In this document: piece by piece, positions 38,135-50,085 of the stretch | Position numbering within the stretch: the first letter of the stretch is position 1 | Layout: the number at the start of each line of letters is the position of its first letter | Origin: Pleodorina starrii | Lineage: Eukaryota; Chlorophyta; Chlorophyceae; Chlamydomonadales; Volvocaceae | Assembly (NCBI GenBank): GCA_030267565.1 | Contig: BRXU01000009.1 | Span: 2,254,001 to 2,318,000 of the forward strand | Direction of reading: 5' to 3' | DNA: 64,000 nt | The notes under the pieces: generated by a model | Database searches by the model: none | Seen by the model: the letters and a program-made list of their open reading frames with translations, nothing else | Told to the model about the DNA's origin: nothing | Made by a program: the position numbers and the translations under genes

Positions 38135-38244
38135 GGGGTTGGGGGAGGGGGTTGGGGGAGGGGGTTGGGGGAGGGGGTTGGGGGAGGGGGTTGGGGGAGG
38201 GGGTTGGGGGAGGGGGTTGGGGGAGGGGGTTGGGGGAGGGGGAT
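38135..38244 (+). repeat. 14-bp G-rich tandem array, GGGGGTTGGGGGAG
   Basis: Seven to eight near-perfect copies lie 34 bases after the DRC7 stop codon, within the expected 3' UTR. Runs of four to five G at regular spacing on the RNA sense are typical of quadruplex-forming sequence. Confidence 0.92.
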
Positions 38245-38774
38245 GGAGGAGGTGGGTGTGGAGGTAAGGAGTGGAGGAGGAGGAGGAGGAGGAGGAGGAG
38301 GGGGAGGAGGAGGATAAGGAGGGGTGAAAGGCGGAAACGCGAGAAAAGGGGGTCAATGGATTGTGGCTGGATTGGGTTGGCGGATGGGATGGAGGCGGGT
38401 GGGTGAGGGCTGAGGCGTCTTGGAGGTGGAGGTGGTGGGGGTTGGGTGCGTGTGGGGGTGTAGGAGGTCGGAGTGTGGGGCGAGCGCAGGGCGAAGGGTG
38501 GGTGGGTGGGTTGCGCGGGCGGCGGCCTCTCGGGTCGGGAGGGGGAGCAGGTGGGAGGGGGCTGGGCTGTGGTGAGGTGTGGTAGCCCATGGTATGGCGA
38601 GCTGGCTTGGGGCGTTGACTAGGGAGGGCTGATGAGCTGAGTAGCTGAGAAGAAGGAGCTCGGCTGCTCGTAGGAGAGCACGGCAGTAAATGGGAGGGCC
38701 CTCCGAGCCGGCCGCCTGTGTGTGTGTGTGTGTGTTCGAAGGGAAACTTGTGGCAGTGGAGGCCTCGCTATGTT

Positions 38775-38779
38775 TGTAA
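38775..38779 (+). promoter_or_regulatory. Possible TGTAA polyadenylation signal of DRC7
   Basis: TGTAA, the usual signal of volvocine green algae, occurs about 675 bases after the DRC7 stop. It is a 5-base word and could be chance. Confidence 0.3.
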
Positions 38780-40422
38780 CTGTTGTCGCGTCTTTCGCCA
38801 GGGGCGAACTATGGAAGTGGTCATGCCAAGCAGTATTGCGGGCTCGGGGCCTGGGCTGAAGGGGTCAGAGGGGTGACCAGTGGGTGACCCAACCGTCAGT
38901 CAGCCTCCCGGGCTGGGCAGTGGGCACCCGCGCACCCCCCCCCGCGGCGCTCTCACCGCCGGTCGTCCCAACGGCCTTCGCCTTTAACAGTTTTGCCCTC
39001 GTGCACATGACCAAGCTGCTGTGCGGTGCTGTGGGTCTCAAAGTTTTAAGATTACGTGGGGGGCCGGGGGAAGGAAGGGAGGGAGGGAGGGAGGGAGGGA
39101 GGGGCACGCTTGGACAAGAGGATCCGGGCGGCGACATCCCACATGATGACACGAACATTGGGGCGCCTCGTGAGTGGCGCCTCCCCTCGAGAGTTCCGCA
39201 CAGTTGGGTAACTTGAGGCAATATACCGGTACCGGTAGTCAACACAATGAGATGGAAGAAGTCCAGCCGGCCGACCCCGACCGCCAAAGCACGGATATCG
39301 AGGTACCGGTAGGGTCGGGTGTACATGACCGACAACGTACCGGTACGTTTGTGAACGGATGCGTACGAAAGGGGGTCGCCTCACAAGCCTTTGCACACTG
39401 TACTCAACGACTCCAGGGAGGAGGGATGGCCTGGTCGCGACCAGGTGCTGGCAGTTGCGATACCGCGCCCGGCGGACAGGTACCGCCGGCGACGACGACG
39501 GGGATCGTACCACCGTAGCTTGGCCTGGCGCACGTGGCAGCATGTGGCGTGGGTGGGCAGGACGCAAGGCCAAGGGATGGGAAGCTAGGGTGGCAAGGCA
39601 AGGAATGGGGCACTGTCGTATACAACCAGTCCGGGGAGGACAGTGGACGGGCCACGGAGGTTGAGCGTGGGTGTCAAGACCAGAAAGGGACATTTTGTAT
39701 TTACGTGTGCTTTGTTACGTGTGGGGCGTCGGACCGGCATTGGGCCCTATTGGGCCAACAGGACATTGGGCCCGCGGGCAAGACGTGGTGTGAGGACAGG
39801 GCATGAGTCATGGTTTCGTTTTGATTGCGTTTTATGCGAGCACCGCTTCGATTGGGTACAGTATGTGGGCGCGTCGTTTTGGAAGTGCGTAGCACAGCGG
39901 TATCGGACGGGCGGAATGCGCGGCATCAGCACAACGGCACGCCATAAAATTTTATTGCGAGCTTTGCGCCACAAGGCAGCTGGCTTTGCCTTACACAGCA
40001 TTCAAGAGCAAATTGGTTTGGACATTTTTTGCAGAGCAAATATAGCGGCTTTCGTGCTGCTGGCCTCCCTGTAGACGATTGCTGATTTCGCTTTCCCGGG
40101 GCCCTCCGGGGCCAGGCGCTCCCAGGGGGGTGGGCTGGGGAGGTGGGGAGGTGCGGCGCACGGAAGCACTACTTCGTTCGCTAGCAGCCAACACGCTGAC
40201 ACCAGGTTAAAGTGCTGCGCTGGATAGCTGGCGATTCATTTCGCAAATCGAGTATTTATGCGCCCTCATGCGCTTCCGCTCCAGACGGGACAAACATTGG
40301 AGATTCCCCAGGATTCCCGATGGAGCAGCGGATGTATGACAAGGGGTTGGTGTCGGCTTCCTTGAAGCCGGAAAAAGGGCGGGGCCCCACTAAATCCGTA
40401 CGGGTTAAGTTGAGTGGTAGGG

Positions 40423-40683
40423 CGGCGAGGGCGTGAAATGTGAGAGTGTCGACATTCCTGCTGATAGACAGCCAGAGCTTTTTCCCGAAATGCCTGCTAG
40501 CCGAGTCGTTATCAAGGCCTGCCGGCGCCGCGCGAAGCGCGTCATCCCGTCGGGTGCATGAGCGCATGTGCGCATCGACCGAAATACGGCATTTCCAAAG
40601 CGAGCGGCGAGGGCGTCAACTGTGAGAGTGTCGCATCGACATTCCTGCTGATAGGCAGCCAGAGCTTTATATCTGAAATGCCT
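40423..40683. repeat. Direct duplication of a segment of about 75 bases
   Basis: Copies at 40423-40495 and 40602-40683 share GGCGAGGGCGT, GTGAGAGTGTCG, CGACATTCCTGCTGATAG and GCCAGAGCTTT. They are about 105 bases apart. Confidence 0.8.
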
Positions 40684-41525
40684 TCGGCTTCAGCAATCCG
40701 ACCCATGTTGAGCATCGCGCGCCGTCTCGGCACTGTGCAACTTTTCCGGCCAGCGCATTGGCTGAAGTTACTTGACAGTAGACATGGAGTGTATCATTTA
40801 CACATCACGCAGGCTGACTTGCCAATAGAAGGACAGCGGAACTGTTTGCGAGGGTAGCGACGACGTGCAGTTGCCGACGAGAGTGCACAGGCTTCGCTAC
40901 TGAGGTATTCGCCGTAGAGGAGGCTTGACTGCTATATCATTAGGACAGGGAATGTAGAAGTCCATCCCCTAGGTTGCCGACTGGACTTGTTGGGCGGCCC
41001 GCAGAAGACCGCTGCATAGGGCTGCATCGTGCGTGCAATTTGCGGCTTGGCGTCCAACAACCAGCAGTTTGCCCCTCATGGTTTGCTCCTTGCAACCTTT
41101 GTAATAGTAATATGCGTCAAGACGATCGGACCGGCTAGCAGAGCTGCTGTGGTGTGGTCGCGGGAAGAATGTTTGCAATGCAAACATAGTTTGTTTCCGA
41201 AACGAAGATTCATTTCACGCCGTCATGTCAGAATTCCACTTTAAGGAACGATGAATCTTCTGGAATTAATTATAGGCCGAGAGGTGTTGGTTTGACCTCG
41301 GCCTCGGTCCATGGAGACTGCCAAACCGTTTTTTACTCATGCGATGTTGGGTTCCTATAATAAATTTACCGTGCAATAAATAATGTAATCTTATACTTAT
41401 GCAGCCTTTCCGTTGGCCGAAAGTCTACACTTGTCCAATTACTTCCCACGTCCCACGTCCCACGCACGGACATGGGCAATCCTACAAGCGCGCGCCCTGT
41501 GGGCCGCGGGCTGCCGTAGCGCCCG

Positions 41526-42490
41526 TTGCGGATGCGGACGCGACCCGACGCGACGCGACACGACGCGACGCGTCGCGACGCAACGCGGCGCGACGTTACA
41601 CTACGTTACGTAACGCTATGCTACGCTGTGCTATGCTCCACGCTACGCTCCGCTATGCTCCATTACGATTCGCTATGCAACGTTATGCTACGCTACGCTA
41701 CGTTAGGCTACATGACACGACGACTCGACGTGACACGACGCGACACGACGCGACGCGACGTCACGTGACACGATGCGACGCGACATGATGCTACACTACA
41801 CTATGGTCCGCGAAAAGGCGCGTGCGCGACTTCAATCGTGCACGTCGAAATGCGATAGTGCACGCTGCGCTATATTATGGTACGCGACGTGATGCTGCAC
41901 TACGTTACGTGACGCGACGTTACGCTATGCTACGCTCCACTATGCTCCATTACGATCCGCTATACAATGCTATGCTACGCTACACTACGCTACGCTACAT
42001 GATGCGACGCGACGCGCAGCAACACGACACGATGCAACGTGACGCGACGCGACGCGACGCTGCACTACGTTACGTGACGCGACGTGACGCTATGCTACGC
42101 TCCGTTATGCTCCACGCTACGCTCCGCTATGCTCCGCTATGCTCCATTTCGATCCGCTACGCAACGTTATGCTACACGACGTTACGCTAGGCTACATGAC
42201 GCGACGACGCGACGTCGTGTTGCGTTGCGCAGCATTGCAATGCGATCGTGCATGTCGTGCTGCACTACACTACACTATTTACGATCGTGCACGCTGCACT
42301 ACACTATGGTACGCAACGTGATGCTACACTACGCTATGCTGCGCTGCACTATGCTACGCTGCGCTACGCTACGCTACACTACGCTACACTACGCTACGCT
42401 ACAATTCACTATGCTAGTCTCCGCTTCGCTACGAAATGTTACGGTTCACTATGCTAGTTTACGCTCCGCTACGAAACGCTACAGTTCGCT
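41526..42490. repeat. Degenerate satellite of CGACG and GCTAC words
   Basis: Roughly 1 kb alternates blocks of CGACGCGACACGACG with blocks of CTACGCTACGCTATGCTCC and CGTTACG. The same block order (CGACG run, TTACG run, GCTAC run, GATGCGACG run) recurs about three times, at about 41560, 41880 and 42000-42200, pointing to a higher-order unit. Confidence 0.75.
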
Positions 42491-42724
42491 GTGCTTCGCG
42501 ACGCTAGCCGAGCACAGCAGAGTGAAACATAGCCGAGCGAGCGACAGTGCAGCAAAGCGCAGCAGAACGTAGCGGAGCGCTGCGCAAGCGTGCACGACTT
42601 AGCGCGCACGACTCCGCGATACGCTCCGCTATGCTTCGTTACGATCCGAGCGAGCGAGCGAGCGACAGCGCAGCGAAGCACAGCGAGCTGCGTCGCGCGG
42701 ACTGTCGCCGAGCGAACGCGCGAG

Positions 42725-43314
42725 CGATAAACTTGCGCACTTTACGTGGCGAGGTTTCGGAGCCGAGCAATTCTACTTTCACGATAGCAATACGATTTAC
42801 ATCGAGCGCAACGTAGTGCAGGCGTGCGCGATGATCAAACCGAGCGAGCGAGCGATAAACCTGCGCACTTTACGCGTCGGGGTTTCGGAACTGAGCAATA
42901 CGATTCACATCGCGGCGCCATGTCACAATTTCATTATATTACTTTTGACAGCGATTGCGATGATTTTTACGCGCGAAGGCGTTCATGCGACTTCGGCCGC
43001 GATCAGCATAGCGTAACGCGACTTGCGACTTGCGTCGAAAATGCGTTCAGCGACTGATTTTCACAAGCCTAACGCTATGTTATCGCACATAAATGACATG
43101 TATGATATATCTTCATGCGTAAAGCACATTTCGCGACGCAAAGTAAATGTACGCACTTTACGCGTCGGGGTTTCGGAGCCGAGCAATTCTACTTCACGAT
43201 AGCAATACGATTCACATCGCGCCGCCATGTTACAATTCCATTATAAAATATTTGACAGCGATTGCGATGATTTCTACGCGCGGAAACGTCGATGCGACTT
43301 CGGCCGCGATCAGC
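42725..43314. repeat. Three copies of a unit of about 90-165 bases
   Basis: Copies at 42725-42810 (short), 42851-43007 and 43151-43314 share GCGCACTTTACG, GGTTTCGGA, GAGCAAT and AATACGATTCACATCG. The two long copies continue together through GACAGCGATTGCGATGATTT to CTTCGGCCGCGATCAGC. Confidence 0.85.
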
Positions 43315-44261
43315 GGAAACTAGCACAAAATAAAACATGCATGAACATGCGTACGGATGCATATCCTGCAATACAGAATGTAATTTGCGATGAGAAATGC
43401 CGAAACGAAAAGCGGAAATCCAAAAAAAAGACATTACACCGGACTACTACCACGGACACCATTCCAGTGGGGTAAGGCCTCCGCTTCTCTAGCTACGCTA
43501 GAAGCGCTACGGCTATAGGGCGGGGCGGGGCGCTTCGCGCTGGGGCCCCGCCCAAAAACGAAAGGCCGAGCGAAGCGGGGCGACGCCGTTCTGGATAGCG
43601 CCGAAAGGTCGTGCCGGTTGCTTGCGGAAGTTATTTTAGTAAATCCAACCACAAGATTCATGGACAAGTTTATTCGGTGCGAGATTAAACTTTATTTTCT
43701 GTTATCGTGTTGAAAGATCATTTGGCTATCCGAGTGATCGTAACTCTGCAAGTCGAAAGCGGCTACGGCCAGTAGCCGTCGCCGTGGGGAAGGTGGAAAG
43801 CCGCCCCCATGAATCCTCTTACAGCAGCATAGCGTACATGTATAAATTCTCAGGACTTGCGACTGTGGGACCTAGTTTTTACAAGTGTTGTCGAAAGGTA
43901 GGCGAAAGGCGAACGAACAGATTCTTACCACAAGACAGGCGCGCAATTTACAGAAAATAATACACCTACAACACTTCTTGCACCTCAGTTAAACTATATT
44001 GCGTGTCGACCTGGTGTTGCGTTCGATGGATGGATGTTACAAGCTTCAGTGAGCTCGTACGGCTCAAACGAACCCGGAGGCTCATGAACCGCTTCAGTCG
44101 CGCAGAAAAAGATAAAGAAAAACAAAAACAAAATGACAGCACAAACGTCTCATAACGAAAGTGGTGCCCGCCCGCACACCAGCCGTCATAACATCTCTCC
44201 CGTACGGTATAGGCCAGATATCGGTCCTTCACGGCAAATTTGGTGCACATATGTATGCATG

Positions 44262-44273
44262 TATATATATTAA
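44262..44273 (+). promoter_or_regulatory. TATA-like box of the esterase gene
   Basis: TATATATATTAA lies about 60-70 bases upstream of the proposed start ATG at 44334, in an AT-rich stretch. Spacing to a transcription start is not known. Confidence 0.35.
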
Positions 44274-44333
44274 ACTTCGTAATATACGTTGACTTGACGA
44301 CCAGTATTTCATTGTTCTATCCTCAATATCCTC

Positions 44334-47300
44334 ATGAAGTTGTTACTTCCAGCCCTCGTGGGCTCGCTCCTTTGCCTTCTCGCGGGAGTTTCAGCAAGTG
44401 CCCCGAGTGTAGTTACTGCTCTTGGAAAGATTAATGGCGCTCTGTGCGGCGACGGAAACAGCGCTATTGCGTCCTACCTTGGCATCCCTTACGCGGAAGC
44501 ACCTGTTGGCAGGCTGCGCTGGGCGGCTCCCTATGAGTTGAAAAGGAAGTTTCCAGCTGCTGGCCTGGATGCGACAAGCCCGGGACCCGCGTGCTGGCAA
44601 GGCACCGAGGTGGGAGAACCAGAGAAGCTCACCCTGCGCGATTTTTGAGTGACCGCGCTGATGTGAAGCTCGACCTCGTTATCTGCGTCAAAAGTCTACA
44701 CAAATAATTTACACGCATAAATGTAGCGCTTTGGATTTCAAGAATGAGTCCGTTCATTTACCTTGCCGAAACCGGCCACGCAGACCGCGGCTGCTTGTTC
44801 CACTCCATGCCAAGTAAACGTTTTATGCCTCTCTGCTTTTGCCTACCGTAATGCTGCCAGGGCGATGAGGACTGCCTGTTTCTGAACGTGTGGGCACCAG
44901 CCAACGTCAGTGCCCTGCGCTCCAGGCTGCCTGTGCGCGTCTTCATCCACGGGGGCGGCTTCCAAAACGGTAAGTGGTGACCCACGGCCCCACTGCACAC
45001 CGAGCGCCTGCACCTGCACCTGCCCCCACCTCCCTAGCAGCACTGCCCCGGGCCCCCCGCCCGCTCTTCGAAACTCACCCCTCAACACGCCACCCTCAGC
45101 TCTCCCCGCCTCCAAAACGCTGAGGGTAGAACCCGCTTGGCAGTCGTGCCAGGGAAACCTGACAAACTCAGAACAGAACAGTTGACACCGTTTCACGCTC
45201 TCGTCTCCACCGCGCGCCTGCGCATCTGCGCCCGCTCGTTGCCCGCCGGTGTCAAAACGTGCGGTCCGTGCGTTCATTCATGCGTATATCGCGCAGGCAA
45301 GGGCACTGAGGATATGTACGACGGCTGCAAGCTGGCCAACGACGGCAATGTGGTGTTTGTGACGATGAACTATCGACTGGGTGTGATGGGCTTCTTGGCG
45401 CTGCCGGAGCTCCGAGACCAGCGGGCGCACAACATGGTCGGCAACTGGGGCCTGATGGTGGGTCCAAACCCACACCTTTCGCTGGAGTGCGCGTGGGTGG
45501 AATGCGGTGTACACGCATTCCACCGCATTCCACACGCCGTATACACGCCGTATAAGATGGGGCGGGAGGCGGGCGCCTTGCGGGCAAGGCCCCTCCCGCG
45601 CGCGTGTGTGTATGTGTGTGTTGTGAGAGCAGGGGGTTGGGTACGGCCTTGTACGGCTCGGGGACTTCGGGTTTTGAGTTGAGCCCGTACCCTTTCGCTG
45701 CTTCCTTCGTCTCTCGCTCCCTCCCTCCCTCACTCACTCCCCGGGGCCGCATTGAATGGCACTGTGCATGTCGCCGTCCCGGTTGCCTCGGAATGTCGGA
45801 AAGGGTGTGTGTGGGTGTTTACCATCGCTGTCCGCAACAACGTCGCAGCATCACGCCCTCGCATCGGCCCCACCCTCGCCCTCACATTCCCACCCTCGCC
45901 CTCACGCCCTCCCCCGCGCCCTCCCCCACGCCCTCTCCCTTCCCGCCGCAAAAGGACCAACGCCTGGCCCTCAAGTGGGTGCAAAAGAACATTGCTGCCT
46001 TCGGTGGTAACCCCCGCCGCGTGGTGCTGACGGGCGAGAGCGCCGGCGCCTACTCTACGCTGATGCACATGGTGATGCCCGTGTCTCGCGGTCTGTTCTC
46101 ATCGGCGCTGACCTTCAGCGGCTCAGCGGACGCCATGGCGGTCGACTTCCTCAAGGGTGGGTGGGTGGGTGGGTGGATGGTGTCTGGGTTTGGGTCCAGG
46201 GTGGGTGGGCCCTCTGGGCTACGGCCAGGGTGGGTGGGTGGGTGGGTGCGGGTTTAGGGGCGCCTGTCCAGGGGGGCGCCTGTCCAGGGGGGGGCCTGTC
46301 CAGGGGGAGGGTTGGCTGTATTGCGGGCTGGGGTGCTGGCGGCGGGAGCACGGAGGCGGGTCAGGCCACCGAAGGATCGGCGGGTGCAGTACAGCCGCTA
46401 GGTAAACACAGAAACCGCTCTGACGATGGGACGCGCGGCGCGCATGACGCGCAACAAACCGACCAACCGACCAATCGCCTTGTGCGTTGTGTCGGGGGCT
46501 GTCCCGCTGCTGCCCGCCCCCCCCCCATCCGTCGGAGCGCGCAGACGCGTATGCCAAGGGAGGCGCCATCCGCACCGCCCTCAACTGCTCCGGCGCCGTC
46601 GCTCGGTCCCGTGGCTACACCTCGAGTGCCGCCTGTCTGCGGGACACCCCGGCGGCCACCGTACTGGAGGTGCAGGCGGCGCTGTGCACTCACACGGTGC
46701 TGGTGAGTGGGGTGGAGTGAGTGGGTGGGTGGGTTGGTGTTGAGTAGGGTGGGTGGGTGGGTGGGTGGGTGGGTGGGTGGGTGGGTGGGGTGGGTGGGTG
46801 GGGTGGGATGGGTGGGGTGGAGTGAGTGGGTGGGTGGGTGATGAGTAGGGTGGGTGGGTGGGTGGGGTGCTGCGGGCCCTGTTGTCGATGCCCCTTCCCC
46901 CCTCCCTCCCTCCCTTTGACCCATCGCACTCTTAAGCTCCCTCCCTCTTTCCCTCCCTCCCTCCTTTCCCCCTGTGATGGCCCGCCCGGCCAACCCCTCC
47001 GCTGCGCAGTTCCCGTTACCCACCATCGATGGCAGGTCGATGCCCAAGCACCCGGTGACGCTCATGGAGGAGGGTGGGTCTGCCGCGCGTGTCTGGAGGG
47101 CGTCAGGGGTGGGGTGGCATGGGGGCCGGTGCCTGCGGGCGGGCGGGCGGGGGAGGGGGATGAGGCATGAGGGGCAGGACCGCCCCCAACAGCACGCAAG
47201 CAGCGCACGAGCCCCCGTTTCTCGATACTGCATGTTAAATTGTTAATATGCACTGAAAGGCAGCTTCACAGACTCGAACTCGAACCACTCAACATCTAAC

Positions 47301-50012
47301 CTGACAAAAACCATCTAAACTAACAACCTCCTTCCTTATCTACCTAACAACCTACCTCATCACATCGAAGCCACCGACCTCCTCACCGACCTCCTCACCG
47401 ACCTCCCTAACCACCAACTGTCCCAACCAACAACTGCCAGGCCGCGCGGCCCAGGTGCCTATCGTGCTGGGTGCCAATGCTAATGAGGGCGCTCTGGAGA
47501 TCATTGCGCAGACCGGCGCTGCCACCAACATCGATGTGGCCACCTTCTACACGGTCATCAACACCCTCATCCGAGTCGCGCCCTCGTTCAACACGCGGGT
47601 GAGTCGTACACACACGCATACACACAGACACACGCACACATCTCCGGAGGGCCACGCTTGGAGACACGCCCTCACGCACCCATATACACATACCGACATA
47701 CGCTGACAAGGATACACAGAATTGAAATACCATGCGCGCATCTGAAGGCTCACTCACTCACACACACTCACACGCACACACCAACGCCACCTCTCTCATC
47801 TTTGTCACCCCTCGCCGTTGTACTGCAGTTGTACCAGCAGTACGACGCATATGCATACACTGGAGGCAGCTGGCTGCAGGCTGCCATCAATGCAATCACG
47901 GGTGGGTCGTAACCGTCAGGACACCGGGTGTGGGGGGGGCATCGCCTTAAGGGGAGGACCGGTACCGGTACCTCAAATAGCGCTAGTCACCCATCTACCC
48001 ACCCAACCAACCGGTTGGCTGGTTGGCTGGTTGGTGGGTGGGTGGGTGGGTAGGCAGCGGAGGATGTCGGAGGATGCGGGAGGCCAGGGTGTGCCTTACA
48101 CGCGCTACGCTCCCGGAGGTCCGTCTGCCGACGTCGCTGCCGCCCCAACCACCGCTGCGCTCCCACTTCCCACCTCGCATCCGCATCCGCATTCGCCCCT
48201 CCCGCCCGCAGATGGCGGCTACCACTGCCCCTCCCGCCGCGCCGCCCGGGCCTTCACCGCCCAGGGCATCCCCACCCGCTACTTCATTTTGGAACTCGCC
48301 AAGCCCAACAGCGGCTGCCCCATTTACGGTGCGCGGCTACCTGAGTGTATCAGAGCGCGTCGTGGACTGGGGGTCTCCTTGCGCCGCCCTCTCCTTTTTG
48401 TGCAGTGTCGTGTGAAAAAGGCAGATGTATGACCGCGATACCTTGCGCCACCTCTCCCCCCTCCCTGCCAGCGTCTGCTCGGGCTCTGTGCAGCCAAGGG
48501 CGGCCCCACCCACCCACGCACGCACGCGCTGATGACGGCCTAGTCAGGACTCATTATGGCTAGTCAGGGCCAGGCTAGCCTAGTCTCTCCATGTTGCCAT
48601 CCCCCCACCCGAACCCTACCCACCCACCCACCCACCCACCCACCCACCCACCCACCCACCCACCCACCCACCCACCCACCCACCCGTACCCTACCCACCC
48701 ACCCACCCACCCACAGCCTCGTCGGGCGTCTGGCTCGGTCAGGAGGTGGCGGACTTCATGGGCGCCTACCACGGATACGTGAGTGGGCCGGCGGGGGATG
48801 GGGTGGGCGGGGAGTCGCCAGAGTATTGCTTTCCGGAAAGGGGGAGAAGAGGGGGCCGGGAGCAGCGGGGAGAGGTGTTGTGACACACACCGTAGCTTTG
48901 GCTTTGTGTGCGTTTCGGTCCCCCCCCTTTGTGTGTGTGCGATCTGTTGCTGTTGCTGTTGCTGTTGCCTGGCCGCAGGATCTTCACTTTTCGTTTATGG
49001 CGCCGTACCGGTCGCCGTACACCAACTGCCCCCACAACGCCAACGAGACACAGCTGTCGTCGTTCGTGTCGGGTGAGTGAGCCAGCGAGGAGCCGCCGAG
49101 GAGGGGAGGGCAGGGGACGGGCGAGGGGTGAGGGGAGGGGCAGGAAGGGGCGGGAGGGAGGAAGGAGGGCGGGTGAAGGACGAGGTGTGTCCCGCTGGTG
49201 CGTGCGTGCGGAACGCTGGGGCCCGGCTCCCCCAGATCCTCGCCCGGCACCTTGTCCAGCAGCCCCGAACTCACCCCATCCCAATCCCATCCTATCTCAT
49301 CCCTCCTCTGCTGTATCGTTTTCCTTACCTCCCAACCCAACCCATCTCATCCCATCGACCCCGCGGTCAGTCACCACGCCATCCTCTCGCTCCGCTTCCC
49401 TCGAGCTTGCCTCCCATCACCGCCACCCTCCCTGGTCCCATCCTGGGCTCATCTTTGCCACCTCCCCTCCCATCCCATCCCCGCCCCGCCCCGCCCCACC
49501 CCGCCCCGCCCCACCCCGCCCCGCCCCCTGCACGCCAGGCATCGTCAACGCCGTTGCCGCCAGCGGCTCCCCGCTGCCGCCCCGCACCAAGTCGCTGAGC
49601 TCGGCAACCATGAAGGCCGCCCGGTCATGGCCCGTTTGGAATGACACCTCGAACCTGGTCATGGATATCTCCACGGACGGCCCGACGCTGTTACCGGCGG
49701 ACATTCTGCTGGAGGCTAAGTGCAAGCTATGGTGGGTGTTTGTGTGTTGTTGTGGCTGTGTGTGTGTGTGTGTGGCTGTGTATGTGGCTGTGCGCGGATG
49801 TGTGCGGCTGTTGTTGCAATGGGACCGTTGGCTCCGTCCGTCCATGCCGTTTGGTGTCGTAAACCGGTGTAGGAGGCAATCGTAGCCTAACCACCACCAC
49901 CCCCGCCTGCAACCGTTTCCGCGCGCGCCTTGCTCCTTGTTCCTCCCTCGGTTCCCGCAGGGATGACATTTTGGCGGCTGACATCGCCGCGGGAACCTCG
50001 GACCACAACTGA
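44334..50012 (+). CDS. Secreted type-B carboxylesterase / cholinesterase-like protein (13 exons)
   Basis: An alpha/beta-hydrolase that should cleave carboxylic esters outside the cell or in the secretory path; substrate unknown. Exons: 44334-44609, 44861-44969, 45297-45457, 45955-46156, 46545-46702, 47010-47073, 47441-47598, 47829-47901, 48212-48328, 48717-48778, 48979-49072, 49539-49731, 49961-50012. Phases agree: 1719 bases, 572 residues, normal for the family. Seen: a signal peptide (residues 1-22, [21 protein letters not shown]); [26 protein letters not shown]; oxyanion-hole HGGGF; nucleophile S211 in GESAG; catalytic acid probably E339 (VLGANANEG); catalytic H458 in GAYHG. The triad is complete. 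Exon 1 could instead read through its donor to a stop at 44646-44648, but [13 protein letters not shown] restores the family motif. The stop codon is the first unit of a TGATC array. Confidence 0.92.
46717..46868 (+). repeat. GGGT-type array in an esterase intron
   Basis: Mostly GTGG units with GGGGTGG and TGAGTAGGG interruptions. It starts about 15 bases after the donor at 46703. Confidence 0.9.
48616..48716 (+). repeat. CCCA array ending at a splice acceptor
   Basis: About 24 CCCA units, with one CGTACCCT break, run straight into the CACAG acceptor of the esterase exon at 48717. The array replaces the normal pyrimidine tract. Confidence 0.93.
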
Positions 50013-50085
50013 TCTGATCTGATCTGATCTGATCTGATCTGATCTGATCTGATCTGATCTGATCTGATCTGATCTGATCTGATCC
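50008..50085 (+). repeat. TGATC pentanucleotide array overlapping the esterase stop codon
   Basis: About 15 perfect copies. The TGA stop (50010-50012) is the first three bases of the array, so the 3' UTR begins as pure repeat. Confidence 0.95.

Larger units (their letters stand above)
38102..44333. other. Long intergenic block upstream of the esterase gene
   Basis: Starts with a G-rich array after the DRC7 stop. From about 39000 on it is AT-richer than the genes and holds CCGGTACCGG palindromes (39220-39350), a duplicated segment at 40423-40683, a degenerate satellite (41526-42490) and three copies of a 150-base unit (42725-43314). I find no linked exons, transposase or reverse transcriptase. 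The block should include the DRC7 3' UTR and the esterase promoter. Confidence 0.6.

Noticed and set aside
39000..44300. Retrotransposon or DNA transposon
   Set aside because: I found no reverse transcriptase, integrase or transposase motif and no clear terminal repeats; only short duplications and satellite-like DNA.
44610..44648. Esterase ending early at 44648
   Set aside because: A donor at 44610 joins in phase to an exon with EDCLFLNVW, and the full catalytic triad follows downstream.
47265..47335. tRNA gene on the minus strand
   Set aside because: A-box-like and B-box-like words are present, but no acceptor, anticodon or T stem pairs up. Other GTTCGA words near 27967, 51070 and 52018 fail the same test.
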